Assembly (NCBI GenBank): GCA_936450465.1
Contig: OW388297.1
Span: 59,586,581 to 59,650,580, forward strand
DNA: 64,000 nt
Reading direction: 5' to 3'
Source of the DNA: Gibbula magus
Lineage: Eukaryota > Mollusca > Gastropoda > Trochida > Trochidae
Part shown: positions 1-11,549 of the stretch, in pieces
Layout: every line of letters starts with the position of its first letter
Numbering within the stretch: the stretch's first letter is position 1
Notes under the pieces: generated by a model
Told to the model about the DNA's origin: nothing
The model's database searches: none
Seen by the model: the letters and a program-made list of their open reading frames with translations, nothing else
Position numbers and translations under genes: made by a program

Positions 1-835
1 TAGACAGTTAATATGATAAACTCTGGACGTTGATTGTAGAAATTATGATGTTGTGGATGGAAACATCAATGATTAAACACGGCACGCCGGCTTGTTACTG
101 TCGTTATTCGGTATTTTATATGTTTCCAAAGTACTTTTTCAAAAGTGTTCTCCAAGGGGAAAATCCAAACTCTTCCTTTAAGTTGAGGAATCGAGTATAG
201 AAGGAATCGCTCCTTCAATATGAATACATAGTGGAATGTCACCCATCACAACACATAATATCACTATTGTCAATAGTTATATTTTGACTATGACGTCATC
301 AGCCTACTTCGTGCATGTGCAGTAGAACTAGTCCAGCGTTTGAGAGCCTTCTTGCGGTTGAGTTCTTCAGCAGTCCAATATTCGCGCACTTTGAACATTG
401 TCTCATTAACACCAACAGATAAATACCAGTTCAACGCTGAGGCCACCGTCTACACTAACACCTGGCTGTAGCAAGACAAATTACGCTTTGCCACCCCTGA
501 TTTAGCGAGAGATATAAAGCGGCATGTCATAAACGGGACTGTTTGTTTGTTGTGCCTTGCACAACATTCAAAAGTAGACAGGAAATGGACGGAACAATTG
601 TAAATTATGTAATATATGTATCTCTCAGAGCGATTTCACTTCTGCTAGGAATTATTTAATGAATAAGGATAGAGAGGATTGTTTTTTTCATCTACGGAAT
701 GATAGTGGTCAGTGTAATGGCAATAGGTTTCTGCTTCTCTTCAGCGTTCACACCTCAGTATACTCAGCAAATTACGATGTGGCACTCTTCCCTTAGAAAT
801 ATAATTAGGTAGGATTTCCCGTCCTAAAGTACCTC
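1..835. other. Unassigned AT-rich sequence
   Basis: I see no supported gene. A perfect CRE-like octamer (TGACGTCA) lies near 291, but no transcription unit around it can be argued. The last 50-100 bases may already belong to the LINE fragment that follows, upstream of its recognisable C-terminal codons. Confidence 0.4.
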
Positions 836-1165
836 TTGAACAATGATAATGGAAATTCTTTAACAGGAACTGCATTTATAGCGGATGAATTTCACTTTCT
901 CACTGTTTGTAAATTTTACTCAGATTTAAGGTATGAATTTTGGAAATCTGTATCTTCTGCCGACCCTTCCTTTCTACATCTCAATCCGACCAGGCTGAAT
1001 ACTTATTATCTAGCGATAGGGTTATGTAAGCCACTGGCTTCCTTAATATATAACATGTACAGACGGAGGTTGCACCTCACTTAATTTTAATATTTACTAC
1101 ATCCTTGTATATGCAATGTTTTATATCCATATTCATCCATATTTAAATATGAATAAAGTAATATG
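836..1165 (+). pseudogene. LINE 3' end: C-terminal fragment of a reverse transcriptase protein plus 3' UTR
   Basis: The 82-codon frame contains ADEFHFLTVCKFYSDLR. This is the D-E-x-H-F-L-x-x-C signature of the zinc-knuckle-like C-terminus found after RT in the LINE proteins elsewhere in this window (for example DEFHFLLMCPYY in the LINE ending at 45452). The frame stops at 1082-1084 and is followed by an AT-rich tail with an AATAAA signal near 1151. RT and endonuclease are missing, as expected for a 5'-truncated copy. The family is inferred from the motif only; it could belong to either LINE group present in the window. Confidence 0.6.
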
Positions 1166-2045
1166 ATGTCTCATATACCTTTGTAGGCCGGGTGCTATCT
1201 TTAAATCTGCAATGTTTTTATATCATGTGAATATTGTTTTATTATGCTATATGTGAAATGTATGTAAGCACGTGACACCCAAATAAAATACATTTCTTCT
1301 TTATTCTTCTGTAATATCAAGATATCAGATATTGAATGTCTTTGCTACGTGGTAGTTATATATTGTTAGATCTTACAGATGAAACATTTATGATTTGTAC
1401 AGCGCTTTGATAACATAGTTTTTCAAATTTAAAATGCTGTAAGAAATATATTTAATTACCGTGCAAAGTGAACGTCTTGATGCTCGTTTTATTTACCCAA
1501 ATGTGTTATTATGCATGGTCCGTTACATATGTTTTTTATAATTGGGACTATTCGTATGTACTAGATGCGACAAAAACCTCCCTGTTATTATAACATTGTG
1601 AATGTTTCCATTTTACATTTTTGGGAGTAAGTGTTATTGAAATAACATGAATCGTCATGATTTGACTTGAGATACTTGAAATAAAGCTGACATATCACGA
1701 GGCGTGGTAGGACACCAGATCAAATACATACACATTTGTTTATTGTTGATGCAAAGTGTGTTACATTAGCTAAACACACACAATGTGGCATGAATAGAGG
1801 AGCGTTTCAATGTTAGGCGTCTGCCCTCGGAGCAGACGGAGCGTTTCGGTACGTCACAATTTCGTACAACAAATGTTGACGCGTCACCCCCTGGCTTTGC
1901 TTACCTGACGGACAGGTACATAAGGCATTCGAGCCTAAGGCTTTGGCTACCTCTTAGTCTTCCTCTTACCTCTTAGTACAAGTGCTTGTTGGTTCTGCGT
2001 TGTCTGCTGACGACGTCGTCTGATTGCGTTCGAGTCGTGCATGCG
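1166..2045. other. Unassigned sequence left of the foldback element
   Basis: No coding frame or recognisable repeat family. A moderately GC-rich patch at 1800-2045 contains short inverted motifs, such as the near-palindrome around GTCTGCCCTCGGAGCAGAC at 1820-1838, but nothing I can name. The TTAA target duplication of the next element begins at 2046. Confidence 0.4.
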
Positions 2046-2049
2046 TTAA

Positions 2050-2109
2050 GGCCGGTTCACACTGTGCCGAATTAGACGAAAGATGGAAACACGAAGTTGA
2101 AAATGTTCA
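2050..2109 (+). repeat. Left terminal inverted repeat of the outer foldback element
   Basis: Starts GGCCGGTTCACACTGTGCCG directly after TTAA and pairs with 7716-7775 over about 60 bases, with scattered mismatches and one indel. Confidence 0.75.
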
Positions 2110-3413
2110 AATTCGCAAAGGATCGTAAGCAATCGGGCCAATCGTAAACGCATCTTACAGGGGCACTGCGTCGAGGATAAAAATGAGTCTCATCTTTATT
2201 TAACTAAGCTGACGAGTTACGCTTCGTTTCACTGTCTGCATGCAGAAGTTGGTATTACCAATTACGTCAATTGTCTGAAATTGGATGTCTGGGACTTGTT
2301 AGAAGACATGTTAATTAGCATAGGTAGATACACATAATCTGATTTTTATCTTCGACGCGGTGTCCCTTTAAGCATTCGTTTTGTTATCGGCGGAATTATG
2401 CTCTGTTCGGCAGCAACATCGGGAGAGCGAGGACAATATTTGACATGTTAGTTTCGTGGTGCATTCGTGTCCTCATCGTGCCCTTCGTACGTCTATCGAG
2501 ATGACATCGTATGATTCGTATCATCATCGTATTTGCCTTCGCCTGTCCATCGGGACCATAGGGCATATTTCACAAGCGAAGGCCATACGAATGTAACACG
2601 AAGATGACCGAAGTCATAAGAAGACAACGCGACTGCGATCATACCTTGCAAGAATGCACACGGTGATTATACCATGTCGTATTGACTTGGTTACGAGGGC
2701 ATTTACTATATCAAAAGTTTTATGTCAATATGAGACATGTAATGATATATATATATTACATATTATAACCTGTGTAATATATGTAACAATACCTCTATAC
2801 CTCTATATATCACAATGAGTATGAAATATATAGTACCTTATATTTACCACTTAGGTATACATGCATCTGGAAAATGGAAATACTCATTACGTACATGTAT
2901 ATAAGCATGCATTATATTAAACATGGAATGTATTCATATAGGTATCGTATATAAATACATATATGTATGTGTGTGTAATGAATATATTCTTACTTAAGTT
3001 CCATCGTGATAGCATCGTAAATGCGGGCCTCACACATTGCCGGAGCTAGCGTCCCGAACATCATACGAATGTAAAACATTGAATTTACTGCCGGTAGTGT
3101 TGCGATGGTCATCCTGGAGGAGGTAAGAACCGACGGTGACACGATGCATACTAGAACAACACACGATTATAAACCTAGGTCGGATTCTGTCTGTTGTTTT
3201 GTAGGTATCTTCTTTTCTTGGAATAACCTCTAATGAGGTCTTACTTCCGAGAATAACCCGGTATGAGGTTTTACTTTTGAAAGTAAGACCTAAACCTAAG
3301 GGTTTTTTTTAAAGTAAGACCTGGAAATGCACTTAGAAAAAATGTTCAGACTTGCAACGCAATATTTAACGCAATTATTATCGAAAATTATACAAAGTTA
3401 AAAATTTCCAAGT

Positions 3414-3757
3414 TGAAATAGCTGGATTCGAACCTGGCACCCATCGCTCTCTAAACTGGCGCCTTAGACCGCTCGGCTATGCAGACCGAGATGATGAGTG
3501 GAGTTGAATTACTCAATTTATAGTCATACCTTCTTTGCCTCGATATAACGCAACCGAGGGCGACATACCCTTTATAAAAACACGATTTGGGAATCAAAAA
3601 TTATAAAATGTAAATTTTTAAATTTGACGTTTATAAATAGGAAGAAAACATTCCTCCTTCGTCTTCTGCTTTTAAAATGGTCTAAGCGGAGGAATTAGGC
3701 CCTTTGAGCGTCCGAAATTATAACTCGTAAATTTTGATAGTTGACGGTTTATAAGCT
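3414..3757 (-). repeat. tRNA-derived SINE, leucine-like head
   Basis: On the minus strand 3488-3414 reads as a tRNA-like module: A box TAGCCGAGCGG, then CTAAGGCGCCAG, and B box GGTTCGAATCC. This is close to class II (Leu-type) tRNA. The 5' and 3' ends do not pair into an acceptor stem, so it is a SINE head and not a working tRNA gene. The plus-strand flank 3489-3757 shares a body with the SINE at 11290-11540, including ACTCAATTTATAGTCA, a TATA(A/G)CGC block, GATTTGGGA and a CTCCT(C/T) block. The body is itself partly duplicated (3640-3680 and 3755-3790). A related short direct duplication lies at 3216-3300. Confidence 0.6.
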
Positions 3758-3897
3758 GGAGAAAACACTCCTCCTCGGTCTTCTGCTCTGAGAATAACCT
3801 CAAGGTCGGGATAGCCCCTCGGGCTAACGCCCTCGGAGCTTTATCCCTCCCTTCAGGTTATTCTCAGAGCAGAAGACCTCGGAGTCATGTTTTCTCC
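3758..3897. repeat. Palindrome with 43-bp arms
   Basis: Left arm 3758-3800 pairs with right arm 3855-3897. Both contain GGTCTTCTGCTCTGAGAATA or its complement, with a few mismatches. A 54-bp GC-richer loop separates them. The left arm continues the SINE body, so the right arm is best read as an inverted partial copy. A foldback MITE is the alternative. Confidence 0.7.
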
Positions 3898-6800
3898 TTA
3901 ACATATCACACGACTATAATACGAAATCTACACGACGTCATCTAATCGTCGTGTGACGTTCGTATGGGCACACGATGGGTACTGGAAGGCCATCCGAACC
4001 AACCACGTGACATGGTATCAAACTCCACGTGACCGTTGCAGAATCACACATTTCTCGTAGACCATGTCCTGAATATACGTTAATTGTGATTAATCATGCA
4101 TTCAGTGCCTTAAGTAAGAGTAACTTTTAGAGATGAAAACAATACGCGAAGGATGTCAATCTGCAATTTTGGTGTGTTGGTTTAAACAGACAGACATATT
4201 CTCTATTAGAAACTCACCGCAACATTTCAGTTAAATTACATTCAAGATATTGATAATACATTAAAACAATGAAGACTCACCCTGTAAATAAAGGCTATGA
4301 GAGAGTTTATACATGTTATACAATTGATATGATGATACACAAGATATTAGATAAAATATGACGTTTAAATAAATACTAAAGCTAAAATAATGAAAATGCA
4401 TTCATAAATATGTGGATAAAAAGGTACCAGAAATGCAAAGAAATAAGGGCAATTAGAACATCACAAATGTTGCTTTACAGGTAGTGAAGCACAGGTGTTT
4501 TACCTGGAAAACAACATTTCAACTTTAGCACATATATACATGTACAGCTGCTTAACAAAAGTTTAATTCACACTTTGAATGCTACAGGTGAAATATCTAT
4601 TCAATCAGAAAGTGTTTCGTTATCAATATGAATACTTTACTGTTCTAGTGGTTAAATGATATCTGAAAGACTGTTACTATTTGTTAAATGGTGTGACATA
4701 TTTTAAAAATAATACTTTATCTTCATTTGAACCAACAGTGTCAATTATTGCGAAAATTCTGAATGTCAGGCCTCAAATTTAAATTTAAATTTCCGGATTA
4801 TCTGTAATCCATCACAAAGTTTATTTTAAAATCATTTATTACTCACTCTACACATGTATTGTATCATCTGGTAATGCAAAGGTAATATTCTATCGTACCT
4901 CTTACGGTGTAAGGTTTGGAATTGACCTTTGTGGAAGTCAACGCAAACATAAGCATAAGAATTAAACCAATAATATGTTTAAATAACAATAAGAGGGCAA
5001 TATTTGAGAAACTTACATATCTAGTTTACGACGTTGGAGTATACCATGAGAGGATGTGAAAACATAAATGACCGGGATTTAGTTTTGCGAGGTTTCAATT
5101 CAAGGGTAAGTTTACGTACAACAAGAATATCCAACCTGTAATATCTGTGAAAGACCATATACGGTTTGGTAGACCAAAACGCATAATGCCTCAAGAATAG
5201 ATTTCAGAAAAGAGAGGTTTTCTATACATTTTTGCTTTTCTGAAAATTGTATAGAAGAGAAAGACTAACCTATTGTGTATAAAAAGAATCTTAAGACAAT
5301 TAAAACATTTTAGACAGTTGTGCCACGTTCCTTAACGAAATCAACACATGAAGACAGCACCTAGAAAATAGTAACTTCTCTGGTAAAAGGAATGTACAAA
5401 CTTTTGAGCGCAAGAATGGGACAGAGTTCTCTGTTGGAATGAATCCAGTTTCAGAAGTTTCTTTAAGCAAATGTTAGTGAAACAGTCTTTCTAATCAATA
5501 AATGTTTAACATTTAGCTCTCCAGTCAGCTATAGAGCACCTACCACAGACTCACATTTTCACTATGGTAACCAAACGGTGACCCCAACATTCACATAGAT
5601 CAAGAGCATATGGTCAATGGAATAAAAAAAATAAGTGGTTTTGTGGAATCCACCTGCATCTTTATAAATACTAATATTCTATTGAATTAGATAAACTTGT
5701 TAAGCAGCTGTAAAGATTTTGTTGGATTTTCATTGAAAACTGTTAATCATTATATATTTTTCATTTATTGATGAATATGCAATCCGAGAGAGATGATTTG
5801 AACATTAATCAGCGCATAGTGTTTTTTAAGTAACATAACCAATGTCCCTTTAAGGGATTAAAACGACGGTCAATATCAAAATGTGAACTGTATAACGAAA
5901 TCGGCTGACGTTTTAACTTATTGGTAGATTTTTTCACTATATGAGATCAGTGAACGTTCGTTCACTAATTATTGAGTGATTGATTTATTGAATGCTGTTA
6001 AGTTGTTAAACGAGCAAATTATTAGTTGTTATAATTAATTATGACATGTACTTGTACTATTTTATTATGGGATACATTATTCAGATGCTGGTTTTATAGG
6101 TGCACGACTGTGAAAGACTGGGGCCCGCCACCGTGTTGCAATCTAGTACCATTCACGATAGCAATAATTGGCAAAGCGAGGGTAACACGAGGGTAACCCG
6201 CAGGTCTCACGACGTCGTGTAATTATCTAGTAGACCATCATCAGCATTCGCATGAGCATCGAGTGCAGTTTGAGCCGAAGCTAATCCGAATATTATTCGA
6301 TGGTTACACGATGTGTACACGATGACCATGCGATGGACCCGATGTCTACACGAAAGGTACACGAAGGGATATGTTCGTGTGACCATCGGTCAATTTTTTG
6401 ACATGCCAAAAAATATTAGCTCACACACGAAGTTGTTCCCGGACCCCAAGAAACCCCAAAGATGGTCATACGATGACACACGACGGTCACACGGACATCC
6501 CGATTTAGAGCCGAAGTCGACAAAATTGCAAATTATTGCGTTCGTATGATGTCCGGGGTGTTAGCTCCGGCAATGTGTGACACCCGCATAAACGATGGTT
6601 ATACGCAGGTAATCACGAGGATTGAAGATAGTCGCGTTGCCTTCGTGTGACAATCGAGGAGCAAAGTGTTTTATAGTTTGCCGATGGTACCGATGGACAG
6701 ACGATGATAGTACGATAATGAAAAGAAGTAACAAGATTGCATCTCGATGGTCGTGCGATAGGAAAGATTGAGACACGGGCTGACCACGAAAATGAAGATT

Positions 6801-7715
6801 CGCACGCGGGTTCGGAAGTTTTTTAACACACAAAGATTTTCGAACATCCGCCGATGGTGCAACCGAAGGCGGAACAGTGAATTGAAAGGGTCACGTGACT
6901 TCCTGCTGCCATGGCAACTCACGCTAGACTGGTTTCAGCAACTTTATTGACGTTATATATTATATTATGATTGCGCCATTGCTCAATAGTCATCCTAATT
7001 ATATAATTAACTCATAAGCTTATCCAGAATGGTAATTGGGTAGTGGGGATTCAATGGTTCGAAATTTTGTATTTTTCTTTTTTTAAATTAGAGAAAAACA
7101 TTTTTAAATTTTAAAAACTTCATAAATGTTGTATGTAACTTTGATATGTAGCACCTTGCACCAACTTCCATATAATATAACATGTTTTAAAATGCTTCTC
7201 CATGGTGTATAGAGGAGTAATCAGAGTTAAAAGAGAAAAAGTGCGGTTAACTCATTTCGGCAATCTCTTGTTTTCATAGCAGTATTCAGATTTATGCTTT
7301 CTCTGCCATACTAAAACAAAGTCTATATTACGCTGTTCCAGTACTTCCTAACATTTGAAATTAAGCTTTCCCGGGCCGACACCGAGAGGCCAACCGTCAC
7401 AGCAACAGAGTTATATAATGTGGATGTCACGTGATGCTTGTATCACCAAGCTCATCTTCGTATTCTCATCGCATACTCGTCGAACTCTTCATACGCCGTC
7501 GTGTTGCCATCATGTTGTAATCATGTTGTATTCGTACAGACTATATAACGTTAGGCCAATGCGACGATCAACCCGACATTCGCATTGCATTCGCATTGTA
7601 GTCGTGTGTTACGTCGTATTACATCGTGTTACATCGTATTGCCTTCTGACTGCATCGTACCTGCTCCGGATTTTTATTAGTTTTTAACCAAAATCGAAAC
7701 CAAACTCTTCGGAAA

Positions 7716-7775
7716 TGAGAATTTTCTAATTCGTGTTGGCATCTTTTGTTATATTCGGGACAGTGTGACCCGGCC
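7716..7775 (-). repeat. Right terminal inverted repeat of the outer foldback element
   Basis: Read on the minus strand it starts GGCCGGGTCACACTGTCCCG. It is followed on the plus strand by the second TTAA (7776-7779). Confidence 0.75.
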
Positions 7776-7828
7776 TTAACCGGACCGACCACGTGTTAGT
7801 GTTACACTTCTCTTCCGCGTCAGTTAGC

Positions 7829-8140
7829 GAGCTTGATTTTGACTGTCGGATATGGCTTCGTGAAACATATGTTGGACTCACGGAATTTAAATCCAGGTAT
7901 AACAATCACAAAAGCTCCTTCGACAACCCCAGCAAAAAGAACCAAAAAAACTCCGATTTCAACATTAAATGGTCAGTTATCGGCCAGACCAAAACATACT
8001 CTAACAAAAACAAAAGATGCAGCCTTTGCATATATGAAAAATTCATCATCATCTGCAAACCCCATATGGGAACCCTCAATAGACGCAAGGAATTGGTAAA
8101 TACCTGCAGGCACAACAATACATTCTTGCTTAAAAACAGC
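7829..8140 (+). pseudogene. GIY-YIG endonuclease domain of a Penelope-like element
   Basis: The frame contains TYVGLTEFKSRYNNHKSSF, the GIY-YIG core as found at the C-terminus of Penelope-like element (PLE) proteins. It is followed by IKWSVI, the Cys-containing RCSLCIYEK, IICKP and CRHNNTFLLKN in canonical order. About 15 residues appear to be missing between KKNQKNS and DFNIKW. No RT lies upstream, because the foldback element's right TIR ends only about 50 bases away, so this is a 5'-truncated remnant. The open frame runs on to 8341 through unrelated sequence. The Lys/Asn-rich end is not diagnostic. Confidence 0.7.
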
Positions 8141-8241
8141 AAAAAGCAGAAAACCAGCCCAAAAACGCAGCACTTCCAAAACACAGAAACTCATAACCAA
8201 AACACAGCCACAAGGACAAACAAACAAGACCATGCGCACAT

Positions 8242-8701
8242 AAATAATAATAATAATAATAAGTGCATTTGTTTGTGCGCTGTTTCCATCCAAAATTGGT
8301 TGCTCAAAGCGCAGTTCAAGTTCCTAAAAGTAGTATTTTGAGAAGAGATGGGTCTTCAGACTTGTCTTGAAGACAGGTAGAGATGGAGAGTTTCTAATAT
8401 GAAGCGGGAGAGAGTTCCAAAGTGAGGGAGCACAGTACGAAAAGGATCTGTGGCCAAATGATTTGAGGTTGACCTTTGGTACAGTCAGTAAGAGTTGATC
8501 ATTGGATCTCAGAGTTCGGGTTTGGTTGTGCTTGTGTATAAGGTCTTGAAGGTACTCTGGTGCGACAGCATGGTAACAGTTGTATGTTACACATAGGACT
8601 TTGAAGTCGATCCGAGCTTCAACTGGAAGCCAATGAAGCTTCATCATCATGTAACATGTAACGAAAGTGGCCAGAAGACCAATCAAGCTATCACTTGGCA
8701 A
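8242..8701 (-). pseudogene. L2/CR1-like LINE, 3' end
   Basis: The minus frame 8701-8324 carries the conserved C-terminal block after RT in L2/CR1-type LINEs: LHWLPVEARIDFKVL, then APEYLQDLI, RTLRSNDQLLL, CAPSLWNSLPLHIR and SLPVFKTSLKTHLF. The 3' UTR (8323-8263) has the typical 'gcgctttgagcaa' and 'gatggaaacagcgc' stretch and ends in a (TTA)n tail at 8242-8263, as L2-like elements do. The RT domain is absent. The first residues (before LHWLPV) are probably not native. Confidence 0.8.
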
Positions 8702-10530
8702 TTGCTACTCGCATGAAACAGTGCTGTAGTGATATACAATGAATGTTGTTTGTAGATAATATAACTGACTAAACGTTCTACATTTATATTTTTTGTACAA
8801 TACATATTATTGATATTCGAGGCAATAAACGTGTACGAGCTGTCAGTTATGTCATGTCATGTTAAATATTTGATTAAATTTTCAGTCTGTTGGAATTATT
8901 ACAGTTATCAATAATACAGTTATCACTTTTCATTTTTCATTTAGATATACATTTGAAAATTAATTAAGCATCATCCTTTTTTTAACAGCAAAATCGTCCC
9001 GATTTGAAATAAGATTTAGTTCAGGAAACAGTTAGTGATTTCAGGTAGAAGAATCTTATAGCAGCGTTGAAACGTTGAAAAGGTCACTCAAATAACGGTT
9101 CACTGTCTTTTGCATTAACAGCTCTTACAATAATTTGGTAATTTAGTGTCAAAATCCAAGTTACAGTTGAAAATGTATATGTGTTGCTGTAATGTGATTA
9201 TTGTCATTCTTTCACGTGTTAGTTAATCACTCATTAAAGCATTATACACCTTCAAAATGACAAAATCACGAAACTGTCAATTTAAAAAAAAGAAATCAAA
9301 TACGGTCACTATTTACGGTATTTGCTTATCTAAAGCGAGAAGTGTTTAATAAACAGATTGAACTCATATAATTTAAAATTTATTCACAGATCATATTGTT
9401 GTAGGCTTGTTCTCAATTATCGTTTAAAAAGGGACTAAAAGTTTACTGTCCGTCTAGCTTCTTATCATGTTTGATAAACGATGTTTTGGTTTGTGTATGT
9501 CAACTCGGTGACGTAATATTCTTTACAATAAATCAAATTTAAAGTTAGAAGTGTAGTTTCTCTTTTGTGACACTAGTTACTTTAGGTAAAAATTCAGGAC
9601 CATCACATTTTCCCCTGATGTTGTCATAAATGTTGCACTTGGTGAACTTTTATTTCAATGAATGAGTCTCTAAATAACCAATTGTTATGTCGTTCAATTT
9701 ATCCTATATAGTAACAATCCAAGAGCACCACATTTCAGTTTACAAACTAGGATGTTGCTTAATTAATTACCAAGTGAATATTTGTAATAATAAGGATAGA
9801 ACTCTTTATTTAAGCAAATGTTGCAGCAAGCATCAAATAAATACAGTCGTTGTTCAGTTCACGGTCATAATAAAAACAACTTTACGGTCATATTGTTTGT
9901 AGAGAATTGTTATTTACGGTCATATTCACTTATATTTTCACACACCTTATATTACTTATTTCGGCAACTTCGTACTTTACATTTGTATATGTGTATTTGT
10001 ATATCTAAATACCAGCGATAGTTTTGAACTCATATATGCAGGCGTAGAGCTGAAAACAAGAGATAAAAAAACTCTAACCGTGATCTGTTGCCGTCATCTT
10101 GGGCTGACCGTAAAATATATTACGGTCATCAGGCTGTACACAGTGCAGTCTATCCAACGTTAGCGGATGCAATTCAGCCAATCGCAACTAGTTAAACTTG
10201 ATATAAGTTTTTTACATTTTACATAAGTTTTTTTTACAAGTAACTGTTTCATCGTTTCGTTAAAACTCATAGCCCTTACGTTATTAAAAGTCATAGCCCT
10301 TACGCTATTTAAATAGAGATTGTGAACATACCATTACCATTTAGGTCTCCTAAAATACGTCGAAGACCTTGCTTCGGGAACTTCCATATGACAAACCGGG
10401 TACTTGATTTTGATCATAAACATTTGTAATACAGCTATTACCAAGTACCAAGGTTTTCCCACCAGAAGTACCTGGTAATCTAAATATACAAATAATTTTT
10501 TTGTCACAACTTTATTTTTAACAATAGAGC
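8702..10530. other. AT-rich intergenic stretch with ACGGTCA motif cluster
   Basis: No supported gene. The heptamer ACGGTCA recurs near 9302, 9861, 9884, 9916 and 10122. Its complement at 10105 forms a 24-bp palindrome with the last copy (10105-10128). Short frames here show no recognisable domain. Confidence 0.4.
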
Positions 10531-10532
10531 AT

Positions 10533-11283
10533 TTATTGGTTTGATTTGTGAATCAAACAATTTAAAATAAATGTTTGGAATAAAATCCCAAAATTCTGGG
10601 AAAGGGACATAACGTTGATGAGAGCCTTCTTTGCCCGTGATTTTAAATCAATAACACTCTTCTTAAAGTTCATAGTATAGGAAATAGGAAAAGTCCGAGA
10701 TAGGTATAAGTTATTCAAAACCTCTTGATGACTATGTTTGTTTTATCAAAATTAACATGCAATTTCCATTCATTTGTATACCGTTCCAAAACATTTAGCT
10801 GGTTTTGTAGACCGACTTTAGTATCTGAAACTGGAATAACATCATCGGCAAAAAGCAGGATCAAAATTTCAGTCATAGCTGCAAACAATTGCACACAACG
10901 TTTACCTAACTTAGATATATCATAATAAAGTTCGCTTATAAAGAAAGACACATAATTGGGCTCAAGATACACCCTTGCCGAACTCCAACAGGACAGTCAC
11001 AATAATCCGTGACGTCATCACCACAACGAACGCATGATGTTATAATCAACAGAGTCAAACGTCTTTTTAAAATCAACAAATGCTACATACAGTTTATGTT
11101 TGCTACGCGATAAACACTTCTGTATAATTACATATAATGTGAACATGTCGTCAGATGTAGAATAATCCCTTTCTAAAACCCGCTTGGCATTCAGGAATTA
11201 AGTTTTTCAGGTTTGACCAGTTTGAAATTCTGTTGATTAAAACAGTTGTAAATATTTCCCCAATAATACTCATTAAAGATTGT
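10533..11283 (-). pseudogene. LINE reverse transcriptase fragment, decayed
   Basis: Reading the minus strand from 11283 gives the ordered RT blocks of a LINE: SIIGEIFTTVLINRISNW, then ECQAGFRKG, KLYVAFVDFKKTFDSVD, a GVRQGCILSP-like block and LLFADDV (10860-10842). VNFDKTNIVI follows. The blocks fall in different frames with stops between them, so the copy is dead. No endonuclease or C-terminal knuckle is seen. It belongs to the same broad group as the LINEs at 37-47 kb (QAGFRxxYST...FADD). Confidence 0.75.
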
Positions 11284-11289
11284 CAGGAT

Positions 11290-11540
11290 TTAACTGCAAA
11301 CCTTTCTTTCTTCAGATCGGCGCTTTACCACTGACATATCAAGGTGATGAAATAGCTGGTGCAAATTACTCTATTTATATAGTCACACCTTGATATAGCG
11401 CGAAGAGGGAGACATTACTCTTTTTACCGCAGGATTTGGGATTTCAATAATATATAATGTAAAGTTTTACATTTCACATTGTAGGAATTATAAACAAACA
11501 CTCCTCCTCAGTGTTCTGCTCTAAGATAAACCTCAAGGGC
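11290..11540 (-). repeat. tRNA-derived SINE, second copy with a different head
   Basis: The body (11345-11540) matches the SINE body at 3489-3800 in order: CTCTATTTATATAGTCA, TATAGCGCGAAGAGGGAGACAT, GGATTTGGGATT and CACTCCTCCTCAGTGTTCTG. On the minus strand the head (about 11345-11285) has a GTCAGTGGTAAAGCGCC A-box region and a weak B box (TTAAATCC). This resembles a class I tRNA and not the Leu-type head of the first copy. Confidence 0.5.
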
Positions 11541-11549
11541 GCACAACAT

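Larger units (their letters stand above)
3022..6588. mobile_element. Second foldback-type TIR element nested in the first
   Basis: The left end (TGCGGGCCTCACACATTGCC at 3022) matches the reverse complement of the right end (TGCGGGTGTCACACATTGCC ending at 6588). The match runs on through GGAGCTA and a CATCATACGAA block, about 50 bases in all. A TAAA tetranucleotide flanks both ends (3018-3021 and 6589-6592). The subterminal zones (3080-3180, 3900-4060 and 6180-6500) repeat the same kind of CACACGATGG motifs as the outer element, so the two are probably related families. No transposase is visible. The 4.1-6.1 kb interior is AT-rich and holds no recognisable gene. Confidence 0.65.
2046..7779. 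mobile_element. Large foldback-type DNA element with TTAA target duplication, non-autonomous
   Basis: Positions 2050-2109 and the reverse complement of 7716-7775 form long imperfect terminal inverted repeats. They share GGCCGG(G/T)TCACACTGT, then CGAAT, AAAGATG and AACACGAA at matching spacing. Both ends abut TTAA (2046-2049 and 7776-7779), a target duplication used by piggyBac and Kolobok families. Subterminal zones (2440-2660 and 7430-7680) are packed with short degenerate motifs built on CGAT, CGTGTGA and CATCGTA. No transposase frame is present, so the copy is non-autonomous. A second TIR element and a SINE are nested inside. The superfamily is uncertain: the duplication fits piggyBac or Kolobok, but the terminal bases GGCCGG are not the usual CCC of piggyBac. 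Confidence 0.7.

Noticed and set aside
3414..3488. Functional tRNA-Leu gene on the minus strand
   Set aside because: A and B boxes are good, but the 5' and 3' ends do not pair as an acceptor stem and the module is joined to a SINE body found elsewhere.
7355..7687. 110-codon frame near the right end of the foldback element
   Set aside because: It covers the CGTATTAC/CATCGT motif zone. Its composition follows the motifs and no domain is present.
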